A DNA stretch of 64,000 nucleotides, taken from Metamycoplasma orale ATCC 23714 (lineage in GTDB: Bacteria; Bacillota_I; Bacilli_A; Mycoplasmatales; Metamycoplasmataceae). The stretch is from assembly GCF_000420105.1 (NCBI RefSeq), contig NZ_ATUH01000001.1, positions 44,909 through 108,908 of the forward strand, written 5' to 3'. A model generated the notes under the pieces. That model made no database searches, was not told the DNA's origin, and worked only from the letters and a program-made list of their open reading frames with translations. Below, piece after piece: positions 23,293 through 35,614 of this stretch. Position numbers and translations under genes: made by a program. Every line of letters starts with the position of its first letter. The stretch's first letter is position 1.

Positions 23293-26200
23293 ATGGAAGA
23301 CAAAAAAATTGATTCACAACAAAGCAATGTGAAAACAAAAAATGAAAAAATAGCAGTGTTAAAACAAGCTGCTCAAGACAGATTAAAAGTTATAAAAATA
23401 ATGTCAATTCCTTTGATATCTATTTTTGCAATTCAATTAGCTGCTGGAGTTATATTAAGTCAAGTTAAAAATAAAGAAACCCCAGAAAATCCGACATTTG
23501 ATGCAAATAAAGAAGCTGAGTTATCTATTAGAAATTCAGAATCATTAACGCCTGATAGCCTTACTGATTACAAGAATAATCCAGAAGTTACTAAATTAAT
23601 TTTTTCTAAAAAAACAAAAAATATTAAAGCAGAAGCTTTTAAAGATTTTAAAAATATTGAAGAAATTATTTTTAGAGAAGGATGTCAACTTGATAGTATT
23701 GGTAAAGATGCTTTCAAAGGAATGACTAATTTAAAGAAAATTACATTTGAAGATCCTAATGCTATAACTGTATTTGATTTACGTGAATATACTAAATTTG
23801 AAAGCGTTCAATATGGCAAAGATATTGATCCTAGTTCAAAAATAGAAACCAAGGATCAATATTTAGCAAGATGAAATAAAGAAGTACTTAGCGCAAATGA
23901 TTTAAAAGACGTTAAAACTATTTCTTATAATGCATTTTCATTTAATGCTAATTTAAAAGAAGTCGATTTAAAAAGTTCAAAAGTTTCAAGTATTGGACAA
24001 GATGCTTTTCAAGGAACTACATTAGAAACTATTAAATTCTCTAATTATTTTAAAGAAATTACTAATGATTCATTTAAAGGCATGAATACTTTGAAAAATG
24101 TTGAACTTGGATTAAATACTACTATTATTGGTAATGGTGCTTTTGAAGATACTACAGCTTTAGAACACATCGACTTTTCAAATACACAACTTTCAAAAGT
24201 TGGCAATAATGCTTTTAAAAATTCAGGCATTAAAAACTTCATTGCACCTGATACATTAAAAGAAATTGGAGACAATGCTTTTAATGGTGCTCTTAATTTA
24301 GAAAATGTTGAATTATCTACTTTAATAAAATTAGGTTCTTTAGCTTTTGCAAACTCACAAAATATTAAAAAATTTGATGTTCACAAATTTAATAAGTTTT
24401 TACCTTCTAACTTTGAAAATTTAAAAATAAAACATTTAGTTATTGGGGATTCAATTAAAAAATTAAGCAAAGAAACAATTGATGGATTTGAATTACAAAA
24501 AGTTTCATTTAAAGATGTAAATGAATTAATTGATGACTTATTTTTAGATAATACAACTCTCCAAGAAGTTGATTTTGGTGACAAAATGGAAATTATTGGT
24601 AATAATGCATTTAAAAACTGTCACTTAACAGCTTTAACTTTACCTTCGACTTTAAAACGTATTGGTAAGGCTGCATTTGAAAATGTTAAATTAGAAAATC
24701 TTGAATTGCCAGCTTCATTAAATTTCGTTGGTGTTAATGCATTTAATAACTGCGGTCTTAAAAATGTAAACTTTGATTTAGCAACCAATGCTGATTTACA
24801 TGCTTACTCATTCGCTAATAATGACTTTACCGAATTAAGATTAACAAGTATTTTAGATCTTGATAAAAAATTAGATATAAACACTTTTAAAGGATGTTCA
24901 AAAATTAAGAAAATTTTATTATCTGATGACACTGTTTTGCCGCAATATTTCTATAAAGAATATGTAGCTGATTCCAGAATTGCATTGGAAGAAATTTTCA
25001 TTCCTAAATCTTTAGTTGAAAAAAGTTATGATGAAAACAATTTATCAAAATGATTTTTAGAATTTGCTAATTTAGTTTTCACTACTAGTGAAAACCATTA
25101 TACAGGCAAAACTTTTACATTTATTAATAATGAAAAAAATCATGATATTTATAAAAATTTAAGATCAATAACTTATGGTAAAGGCTGTCATAATATTGCT
25201 AATATATTTCACACATTGTATTTAGATAATCTTAATGTAAAAGACGATGCTAATATAAATCTTAAGTTTGTAGGTATTAACTTAATTTTTAATAATATGA
25301 ATGTAAATCATAATGAAATAAATAAAGTATCATTATCGCCTTTTGAAGAAGAATATGTTTCTACTAAAAACTTCAGTCTTTACAAAATTAATAATACTTA
25401 TGTAGGCGAAAATATTAATGCTTTTTCTTCATCTCATAATCCTTTATTAAATGTTTTAGATAAGTTACGTAATAGTATAACAAAACTAGTTATTCCAGGC
25501 TTTGTTGAAAATGTTGATGGATATTCTTTTGATCAATATAGTAGTGAAAAAAGTCGCCCAATATTTGAAGAACTTGTTTTAGAAGAAGGTGTTAAATCTA
25601 TTAAGCCTAATTCATTTTCAAATTTACCTTATTTGAAAAAAATTGTTTTACCAAGTTCATTAGAATCTATTGGTTCAAATTGCTTTAACAACTTGCCTAA
25701 TTTAGAAGAAATAGTTTGACCTAGTACAACCAAAATTGAAACTATTAACAGTTCATTTAATAGTTCAGTAATTAAGTTGAAAAAAATTATTTTACCAGAA
25801 GGCATTAAAGAAATTTATGATTCTTTTAATATTGAATATAATTACGGCAGCACAAATAATATTGCGGAAAAATATTCTAAAGAAATTGAATTACCTTTTA
25901 GCTTAGGAAAAATATCGGGTTCATTTAATAATATTCCAAATATTTCTAGAATAAATATTAAAAGTATCGAAACACTTAAATTTCTTCCCAACTCTTTATC
26001 TTTTAATAAATTTGGATATGTAAATGCTGACAATATGGAATGGAATACTTTAACAAATATTATTCGTATAAAATATGATAGTACAAATAAAACATTTATT
26101 GTTCCTGAATATGCTAATTATTATTCTTCATTATTAAGTTCTTGGAATGCTAAAAAAATAATATTTGAAATTGATAATTATGACACTACAGATCAGAATG

Positions 26201-29200
26201 CAATTAATATTAATTTGAATGATGTCATTAATTCAATTCTTAAAAAATTAAATAGACCTTTAGGAGGTCCAAAAATTGAAGAAATTATGTTTAAAGGGCC
26301 TATTAAATATGCTGATTTTTATCTTCCCAATAAAGAAAACGGTCAAGAATTATACACTTTTGATTCAACTATTCTTTCTTTTTCAGATGATGTAAAATTA
26401 GATTATTTAGGAGGAAACTGATTTAGGCACCCTAATAGATTTAAAAATAAAAGATTACCAATTTCAACGGTAATTGATCCATATATTTTATATAATAATG
26501 ATGAAATAGAAACGCTTGAGATGTCATGTAGAGCTTCATTTAGAGATTATTTTTATTGAAAAAACCCAAATAGCCAAAATGATGTTGATCGTCCATATTA
26601 TTTATTTAAAGGAAATACAAAATTAACTAAAATAAGGTTATATGATTTAGATAATTTAGAACTTAATTTAGAAACCATTAATATAAGGGGAGTTGAATAT
26701 AAATATATTGTACCAAGTGATGAATACTATAATAAGATAAAAAATAATCCTACTTTAGAGTGAAAAGGCAGTTATTTTGTCTTTAAACTATTAGGATTAA
26801 AAAAATATGATAAAAAACTTATTTTAGATAATGATAGTTCTGATTTCAAGATTCGATCATACTCTTATATTCCTAAATGAGATGAAGAATTTTCAAAAAA
26901 ATTTTCAATAAATGAATTAGAAATAAAAGATTGTCATAATTTTAGTATGAGCGTATTTAATGGTTTAACCTTAGAGAACATTACGTTTTCAAAAAAAATT
27001 AATAAGTATAACTGATTTAAAGATGATTCTTATGATGATATTGTTATAAAGAAAATAAATGGAAAATCAGAAGTAGAATTATCAGATTTTGCTGTTAAAT
27101 ATTCAAATGACGAAAATTATAGTATTTTAGAATTTTTAAAAGGATTTACTGGAAAAATTAAGGTGTCTTCTGAAATTAACAAATTTACTTGACAAATCGA
27201 AAAATTGACCAATTATATGTTTTCCGAACTAGAAATTTCTAGTGGTATTACAAAACCATTTCCAATTTTTAAGTTTAAACAAGATTTCGAACGTGATCAC
27301 ATAAAAAATATTTCATTAGCACCAGACTTTGATTATAAAATAATTGAAACATACTATTCTAATATTTTTGGAATCAAAAAAATAAATAACAAATCTGAAT
27401 GAAATTATCAAGAGTTTAATAACAAAATTGCTAAAACTCAAAATGTTAATTTATTATATTTATTTAATGGAAAAATGATTATAAATACAAAATTAAATAA
27501 CTGAGATAACGACAATGTTTATTTACTACAAGTATTTTGAACTGAATTAGAACTTAAAAATGGTTATGAACCAGCAGATAATACAAATTCTGGTGCTCCA
27601 TTAAAAGGATATTATAGATATTTGCAAAAAATTGTATTTGATACATCATTAAATTTAGGTAATAAATCTTTATTATCTTTTAATAGTAGTAGTGATTATT
27701 TTTATCAAAGCAAAGAAGCATTAAATAATTTTTCAATAAATGGAATTTCTAATACAGCAACTGAAATTAATTTAAAAAATGTTTTAACAACTTTAGGTAC
27801 TCAAAATCTTGTGCAACTTTCTATGCTATTTAATGGAAGCAGAAAGGATAATGATAATCATCGACCAGATTTTAGTAATACAAAATTAATAATTCCTGTA
27901 GGTTATGATTTTAGTAAACTTAATATTAGTTATGCTAATTTTAAAGAAATTGAAATACAAGGAAATGTTGAAGCAAATAAATTACCTAATTTTATAGATG
28001 TTAATTTTACTGATAAATCACCTTTAATAACAAAATTAAAAGTAGATAATGTTAAATTTGTCAATAATTCTGATAATGTTGAATTTTGAAATAAATTAAA
28101 TTATTGTGGATGATTTAATTTCAATTCGATAAATGATATGACTGAAATTGATTTGGAAAATTGAAAGACTTCTTATTCTAATTTTCTTGCGCCGCTAGTA
28201 AGATTTACAGGTAAATTAGTTATATCATCTAATTGTCAAAGCCTTTTATATTTAAGCGATTTATCAGAGTTTTATGCAAGTATAGTAGAAATTAAAAATG
28301 GAATAACATCAATTCAAGGTAATGTTTTTACTTCCAAATATTTGAAAAAACTTATTTTGCCTAGCACATTAAAATCTTTTGGACTTACTACTTTTTATAA
28401 TTTCCAAATTGATGAATTAATTTTAAATGGTTTTGATACTAGCCAAGAAAAAATAAACATTAAAGAATGACTTGCATTCTTTAACAATAATAAAGAAAGT
28501 ATTAATTTATTAGCTTCTCTTGCTAATAAAAAATTACTAATACCAAAAGATTTTAATATAGAAGCAGATGAAGATATAATGAATAAAATTGTAGATATTT
28601 TACAATTTAAAAATTTAAATGAATTAATATTTGAAGAAGGAACAACAGCCTTACCTGCTAAATTTTTATTAGCAGTATATAACACATATCTTAGTGTAAA
28701 TAAAGAAATATCTACAATTATTATTCCTAAATCTATAAATGATTTTTCAGGACTAACAGATAAATTTCCAATGTATCGGTTTGATATAAAATGATATAAA
28801 TACTTAAAATTTAATTTATTAAATGATAATATTGAAAACCTTGATTTAAATAACTATATTAATAATAAATTTAGCCCATTAATTTTTGGTTTAATTTGAA
28901 AAGCAAAAAATATAAATATATCTCTTGATAATCTTATTGAATTGTATAAAATGTATGATTATAATCTAATTTTTTGATTAAAACATGCTAATAAAACTAT
29001 CGTAGGAGATACTAAATTAACAATCACTAATTGAAAAAACTTCTTTAATGGTACAAAATCACAAATTGCTACTGAACTAATATCATTATTATATGGACTT
29101 AAGACTAATGACTATAATTATGATTATAAGGTTAGGGATGATATTTTATTAGAGTTAAATGTTGATTATTCATTTTCAACTTTTGAAAAACTAATTGAGG

Positions 29201-31446
29201 TATTGGTTCAATTAAATAGCTCAATTTGAAATGTAAAATTTTTATTTAATAATGACATAAAATATTCATTTTCAATTGATGATTATAGATATTATGGCAG
29301 ATTAGAATATTATGATTATAAAAATATTAGAGGTATTGGTGCAGTACTAAATTTTAAAAATTTAACAACGCCAAAAGACGAAACATTAAATTATTCTATT
29401 TCTAATGGCGAAATAGGTGCTGAAGTAGTTAGTCAATTAATGTCATATAGTGGTTCAAAAATATTCTTTTCAAAAAGTTTAAATAATTATAGTGATTCTA
29501 AATATTTTAGTTCACTTCCATTTAATTCTGGATGATTTAATAATTTTGTCAAAGAAATTGAATTTGAAGAAGGTACTAATCTTGAAATTATTAAATTAAT
29601 TTTAAACAAATTTATTGCTTCATCAAAATTTACTGCTCTTCAAAAGATAATTATTCCTTCTAATATAGAATTGTTTGGTGATACACTTTATGATTATAAT
29701 CTTCGAAATTATGTAGATCGTAAATTTTCAAATAGTAATCCATTAACTTTTGAATTTAAAAGTTTTAAAACTTATTTTCAACATAATCACTTTATGGATA
29801 TAAATTCATGATATGATAAAATAAAAATTGTTTATGAAGATAATTTTGAATTTAAATTTGATAAAGTAAATGATTTTATATATTTAAAACCTCAAAACTT
29901 TACTAAAGTACAAATTGATAAATCACAATATTTAAATAAAATGAATTTATATGTTAAATATATACTTTGGGCTTTAAATTATCTACCTTCACTTGGAGAT
30001 CTTTCTAAATTAACTATTAATAAGGAAATGTTGTTAAAAGCAAGTGCTAGCGAAATGAATAATTTTATTTGAAATATTTCTTATTATCAACAACAACTTT
30101 TAAATAAAAATGATATCATGTTTGATGAAGTTAAAATAACTACAGACGCATTTGAAGTGCTTACTAATTTAGGATCTTCTTTATTTAGTAAAGGATATAC
30201 ACCAAACGAAAATAATGCATTAAATATAACCATTAATAATTTAATTTTAGAGCAAACAACTATTTTGAATAGGAATGTTGGAAGATATTGAGATTTTAAT
30301 ATAATAAAAGTTAAAAAAATTAACGGATCAAATACATTAAATTATAATGATTTTTATAATAAATGACCTAAATATTTATTAGCATCAAATATTAATCAAA
30401 AAATTGTTATTTCAGATGGAACTAATTATTCAGATATAGATACAGACTTTACTTTTAGAGATGTAGACACATTAGAATTTGGAGAAAATGTCACATTTGA
30501 CAATAATTCTATTTTAAAAATAAGCAATGTTAAAAAATTAATTATGCCAGAATCTACAATAAGAAATATGGTAAATTATATGAAATCTGCTAAAAATGAT
30601 CCTTACCCTTATAATAGATTAGCTATTAGAAATAGATTGTTTTATAAAGGCTTTATTGAATCGATTAATGGTTTAACTGAAATTAATTTATCAGAATGAA
30701 TTGAAAAATATTCAGAAGATGTTTGACCATTATTGTATAACTTTAAGGGTAAAGTTATTGTTGACAAAAATTTTGATATGGCTAAATACGGTGCTAATAA
30801 TATATCAGATAATGACACATATAAATTTTCTAAATTTTGAGGTGCTGCATGAACTGAAATTCAATTTGAAAATGGAATTGAATATATTCCGGCAAATGTA
30901 TTTTTAGATCTAAATAACTTAAGAAAAATAATTTTTCCTAATGATAAACTCAATATTAATTCACTTAATTTCATAATAAGTAATGTTAAAAATATTGAAA
31001 TTATTAATGAAAGTTCTGTTGTTCATAATTTAACTGGAATTTCAAAAGAGTATACAGCTATTTATAATGGTGTAAAGTTATTTTCATATCCACTTGATAG
31101 ATTACATACTAATTTAAATAAATTAATAATTTCTGAAGGATATGAAAAGCTTTCATTAAATAATCCTTTATACGATTTTCCAGATTTAATGGTTGGTGTA
31201 AAAACAGGGGAAATTTTAGATAAGTTTACTTTAGAACTTCCTTCAACTATTGATATGATATATAAAGGTTCATTTGATTATTTATTTGATAGAGTTTACG
31301 GCAATGAACTTATTCAATATGCTAAAGCAATAGAAATTAAAATTCATGCAAATGATGAAAAATTCGCTAAAATTAAGAAGCTTATTGAAGATTCTTTAAT
31401 TGATATAGAATACTTAAAATCAATTACAATTATTCAAGAAAATTAA
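23293..31446 (+). CDS. Giant membrane-anchored protein with BspA-type leucine-rich repeats
   Basis: One uninterrupted frame of 2717 residues once TGA is read as Trp (more than 40 TGA codons, no TAA/TAG). One membrane segment at about 35-56 after a basic, charged N-terminus; there is no lipobox Cys, so it is a signal-anchored surface protein. Residues ~75-560 are regular BspA-like repeats: LxxIxxxAFxxTxLxxIxFPxTLKxIGxNAF units such as IGDNAFNG, VGNNAFKN, LPSTLKRIGKAAFE. Further on the repeats become sparse (KKIILPEGIKEI; KKLILPSTLKSF) but recur to the end. BspA repeats are known in adhesins. The ribosome binding site AAAGGAA is good. It is monocistronic. Confidence 0.9.
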
Positions 31447-31453
31447 TTTAGTA

Positions 31454-31459
31454 TATAAT
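31454..31459 (+). promoter_or_regulatory. Candidate -10 box for the nusA operon
   Basis: TATAAT at 31454-31459, just after the stop of the giant gene. It is the only promoter-like element between that gene and nusA upstream of the two hairpins. No matching -35. Confidence 0.35.
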
Positions 31460-31464
31460 ATTAA

Positions 31465-31503
31465 TAATATTATTTAATCTACATATTAAGATAAATAATA
31501 TTA
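31465..31503 (+). repeat. Inverted repeat, first hairpin before nusA
   Basis: TAATATTATTTA (31465-31476) and TAAATAATATTA (31492-31503): perfect 12-nt arms with a 15-nt loop, all A/T. It lies directly before the terminator-like hairpin at 31520 and could be part of the same regulatory leader. Confidence 0.6.
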
Positions 31504-31519
31504 TGTTAACGTTTTAATA

Positions 31520-31551
31520 AAAAAGTTAGCAAGTAATTAGCTAACTTTTTT
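31520..31551 (+). terminator. Intrinsic terminator or attenuator 28 nt before nusA
   Basis: AAAAAGTTAGC (31520-31530) and GCTAACTTTTTT (31540-31551): 11-bp stem with a 9-nt loop and a T tract. It may end the giant LRR transcript. However, it sits so close to the nusA GTG (31579) that a separate nusA promoter does not fit after it. Confidence 0.85.
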
Positions 31552-31578
31552 AAATAAAAAATAAAAAAAAGGAGAATT

Positions 31579-33006
31579 GTGTCAAAAACCGAAAATTTTA
31601 ATGTACAACAAATTGTAACATTTGCAAGAAACATTGCTGGTTCTAGAAATTTAGAAGTTTCAGCAATATTTGATGCTTTTAAAAAATCATTTGAGAAAAT
31701 CATTTATGAAACTTATGATCCTGATGCTAATTTAGAATTTGTTATTGATGAAGATAAAAATATTTTTAAAATCATTAACCATTCTAAAATAGTTATTGAT
31801 GATCCTAAAGGTAAAACTAGGAATGAACAACTAAAAGAATTAGATAATATCAAAAGATGTATTGAAATTCCTTATTCTGAAGCAATAAAAATTAATCCTA
31901 ATGTTAAAGTTGGAGATGAAATAAGCGAAGAAATTGATTTAAATTCTTTGACTAACTCAGACCATAGAAAAATTGCACTTAATTTTCAAACTATTATTAA
32001 TGATGACCAAAAAGAAATTATTTGAAATCAATATCAAAATAGAATTAACGATATTGTTAGTGCAAAAGTAATTGCTATAAATAAAAATGGTGCAATTTTA
32101 GAATTAGTTGAAGACAAAAATGTAACTGCATATTTACCATTTAGTAGTTTAGCAGAACGTGATTTATCAAAACTTAGAACAGCTTCTTCGATAAAAGCAT
32201 GCATTATTGGTAAATCTGAAGAATATAAAGGCGCACATCTATTGGTAAGTATTTCTTCTTCACAAATAATAAGAAAATTATTATTTGATGAAATTCCTGA
32301 AATTCATGATGGCTTTATTGAAATAGTTGATATTGCAAGACTTGAAGGAATTAGAACTAAAGTGTCAGTAAGAAAATCACCATTAGCTTCTAAAGATATT
32401 GAAGAACTTGGTTCAATCATTGGTAAAAATGGCCAAAGAATAACTGCTATTTCTGAAAAATTAAATGGTGAAAAAATCGATATTATCCCTTATGCTAGTG
32501 AATTAAAAGACTTTATTAAAAATGCTTTAAGTCCTGCTAAAGTAATTGATATTATTTCAGATGGAATTAAAGCTAAGAAAAATAAACCTTCATTTATAGT
32601 TGTGGTACCAAATCCACATCATACTTTAGCAATTGGTAAAAAAGGACATAATGTAATGCTAGCTTCTGAATTAGTAAATGCTAGATTAGATATCATTAGT
32701 CAAGATCAAGCCGATGAAAGAAACATTAAATATGATTTTGCTAATGGCAATATTGCCAAAGAAGAAATTGAATTATTAAATCAAGGCCAAAGATTACATG
32801 CTAATTTTGCTAATAAAAAACCACATAGAAACCCAACTTATAATGGACCTTCTTCACCAAATAGTTTTGATATAGATAATATATTTGCAAATGAAATTGC
32901 TGAACTTCGTTCAAAAGTAGGCGAAGCTAATAATTTTGAAGATATAGTTAATAATAATGAATCAAAAGGAAATCTTAATAGTGATTTAGAACGTACTCTT
33001 TGATAA
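31579..33006 (+). CDS. nusA: Transcription termination/antitermination factor NusA (C-terminal tail lost)
   Basis: RNA-polymerase-binding factor with RNA-binding domains; 475 residues in the current frame. N-terminal domain ~1-130, an S1 domain (~150-215), then two KH domains with IIGKNGQRI and IGKKGHNVMLASEL loops. GTG start with AAAAGGAGA upstream. The frame ends with a TGA-coded Trp and TAA at 33004, but a shifted frame beyond it continues a typical acidic NusA tail, so the 3' end is mutated. First gene of the nusA-rnpM-infB-rbfA-mnmG-rlmH run. Confidence 0.93.
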
Positions 33007-33219
33007 TGATGAAAGAACTAGAAGGTTACACGATAACGAAAGTGATGTTGAAAGTTTAATTGATAAAGTTAGTGAAGAAGAAAAAGCGAAAGAAAAATAA
33101 GCTAGTCAAAAAGATGACTATGATCAAATTGCTAAAAGCAAAATGAAAGACTTTAAACAAGATGATGATCTTCTTTCAGGAATTGATATTAGTGATATAG
33201 ATGATGATGATTGAGAATA
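32999..33219 (+). pseudogene. Remnant of the nusA acidic C-terminal tail
   Basis: In the +1-shifted frame the sequence continues FDNDERTRRLHDNESDVESL, reaches a TAA at 33098-33100, then continues in the same frame with more acidic residues to [10 protein letters not shown] and TAA at 33217-33219. The composition and the overlap with the start of rnpM (33201) suggest that this was the original end of nusA, now cut off by one indel near 32998-33001 and one nonsense change. Confidence 0.65.
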
Positions 33220-33473
33220 AAAAACAATATGAAAGAAAATCTATCGTAGATAATAAAAAATATCTTATTTCAGATTTACTTAGATTTTCTAAACAAAAAG
33301 ATAACCAAATATATTTTGATCCAGAGTTTAAACTTAAAGGCAGAGGAGCTTATTGTTTAAATAATATTTCCCAACTAGATATTCTTTTTAAAAGAAAACT
33401 ATTAAACAAAGCCTTTAGGCAAAATATAACTCAAGAAGAATATGACAAAATAAGACAGGAGGTAAATAAATGA
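33201..33473 (+). CDS. rnpM: RNase P modulator RnpM (YlxR family)
   Basis: 90 residues, YlxR/DUF448 fold: [18 protein letters not shown], a [15 protein letters not shown] motif (44-56) and a [10 protein letters not shown] helix. The family member RnpM of Bacillus binds RNase P RNA. It always sits between nusA and infB, as here. Three in-frame ATGs in a row (33201, 33204, 33207) make the start uncertain, and there is no clear ribosome binding site; it may have depended on translation of the intact nusA end, which overlapped it. Confidence 0.85.
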   Translation: MMMIENKKQYERKSIVDNKKYLISDLLRFSKQKDNQIYFDPEFKLKGRGAYCLNNISQLDILFKRKLLNKAFRQNITQEEYDKIRQEVNK

Positions 33474-35287
33474 GTAAAAATGAAACTAAAAGAAAATCAA
33501 ACATTAATCAAATAAAAGAACAACTTTCACAAGGACATGAAACAAAGCTACAAAATGGTGTTTTTGTTTTTCATGGACCTTTAACAATATCGGAATTTGC
33601 TTCAAAAATTAATAAACCTGCTTCAAGTATTATTACTTATTTCTTTACAAAGAAAAAAGTTGCTAAAACAATTACGGCAATATTAAATGAAGATGAAATT
33701 GCAGAACTTTGTTTTGAATTTGATTTTGATTTTAAAAAAGAAGAAGTTGTTGATGCACAAAATTTATTTGATAAATTAAAAGTTGTGAATGATCCAAAGG
33801 ATTTAGTTAAAAGAGCGCCCATTGTTACTATTATGGGCCATGTAGATCATGGGAAAACTACATTAATTGACCAAATAAGAAAAAGTAGAATTTTAGATAC
33901 TGAGTTTGGCGGCATTACTCAACACACAGGTGCATATCAAATACCATATAACAATCAACGTATTACATTTTTAGATACACCAGGCCATGAGGCATTTACT
34001 GAAATGCGTGCACGTGGTGCAAAAATTACTGATATTGTTGTTATTGTTGTGGCCGCTGATGATGGCGTTAAACCACAAACTATTGAAGCAATAGACCACG
34101 CTAAAGCTGCTAATGTGCCAATTATAGTTTTTGTAAACAAAATTGATAAACCTAACATTGATTTAGAAAAAATTAAAAGTCAACTTAGTGAACATAATGT
34201 TATTTGTGAAGAATGAGGTGGCGATGTTCCATTTGTTTATGGATCTGCTTTAAATAATAAAAATATTGATAAATTGCTAGAAGCAATATTCTTATTATCA
34301 GAAATTCTAGATTTAAAAGCAAATTTAAATAGAGATCCATTTGGAACTATTATTGAATCTAAATTAGATAAGGGTCTTGGCGTTGTAGCTACAGTTATTG
34401 TTGAAAATGGAACAATGTATGCTAGAGACTTTATTGTAGCAGGTGGGCAATATGGAAACATTAGAAGTTTAATATCTTCTGATGGAAAGGCTCTACAAAA
34501 AGCTTTACCTGGTATGCCTTGTGTTATTACTGGACTTAATAAATGTCCTTTAGCTGGTGAAAAATTCATTGTTTTAAACGATGAAAAATTCGCTAAGAAA
34601 TTAGCTGAAGAAAAAGCATTTTTAGATAAACAACAAGAACTAAATACCAAAAACTCATTTTCTGAAGAAAATGGAGTTAAAGTTATTAATATAATAATTA
34701 AAACAGATGTTCAAGGAACAGCAGAAGCTATTAAAAACTCAATATCAAAAATTAAAAATGATGAAGTTGTTGTTAATGTTATTAGAGCAACAACTGGTGA
34801 AATTAATAAAGCTGATGTTTTATTAGCAGATGCTTCAAATGCAAGAATATATGCATTTAATAATGATAATGTTGCAAGTGATGTTAAAAAACTTGCTGAA
34901 CAAAAAAACGTTAAAATAATAAAACATAATATTATTTATAAAATAATTGAAGAACTTGAAAAATTAGCAAAAACTTTAAAAGAACCAGTTTATGAAGAAA
35001 AATTAATTGGTGAAGCAATTGTTTTACAACTGTTCTATTATTCTAAAGTCGGAACCATTGCCGGATGTAAACAATTGCAAGGAATTTGTAAAGAACAATG
35101 TAAAGTTGAAGTATTTAGAAAAGATAAATCAATTTTCAAAGGAAAAATAAATTCCCTTAAAAAAGAAAAAAATGATGTCAAAACTGTTGAAAAAGGTTTT
35201 GAATTTGGAACACACGTTCAAGATTTTGATAAAATAGAAGTAGATGATGTATTAAAATTTTATGAGGATGTAATTAAAGATGACTAA
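33470..35287 (+). CDS. infB: Translation initiation factor IF-2
   Basis: GTPase that places initiator tRNA on the ribosome; 605 residues, a compact form lacking the long N-terminal linker of other bacteria. A short IF2N domain (~35-85) is followed by the G domain with GHVDHGKT (123-130), DTPGHEAFT and NKIDKP, then domains II-IV with the C-terminal [11 protein letters not shown] region. The ATG overlaps the rnpM stop by 4 nt and AGGAGG lies 8 nt upstream. One TGA codon is read as Trp in the GGDVPFV region. Confidence 0.96.
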
Positions 35288-35612
35288 TGATATTAACCAC
35301 GCAAGAAAAACCAGTTTATTATTAAAATTAATTGGTGATAGTTTTTATGAACTACAAGATTTTAATGTAACCAACGTTGCAATTAACGATGTTACATTAA
35401 CATTAGATGGATCATATGCAAAAGTATATGTAACTTTTTTCAAAGATAAAGCAAGATATTTAGAAAAATTACAAAAGATGTCTCCTTTTATCCGTTCAGT
35501 TGTTGCTAGAAACTGAAACTATAAAAAACTTCCAGAATTAGAATTTATTATAGACACAGTTGAACCAGAAGCTTCTAGAATTGAAAAAATTCTAAAAGAT
35601 ATTAAAGACTAA
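35280..35612 (+). CDS. rbfA: Ribosome-binding factor A
   Basis: 110 residues, KH-fold 30S maturation factor. It shows the family's helix-strand order: ILLKLIGDSFYE-like start, VTLTLDGSYAKVYVTF strand, and MSPFIRSVVARN then LPELEFIIDTVEPEASRIEKIL. The start overlaps infB by 8 nt; it depends on coupling, with TGAGGATG upstream as a possible ribosome binding site. One TGA is read as Trp. Confidence 0.92.
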
Positions 35613-35614
35613 AA

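Noticed and set aside
30701..30907. Separate small gene in another frame within the LRR gene
   Set aside because: Out-of-frame shadow; the main frame is open across it.
23293..31446. The LRR region as several separate genes or a decayed gene
   Set aside because: The frame was read through completely; only TGA interrupts it, no TAA or TAG, and no internal ribosome binding sites stand out.
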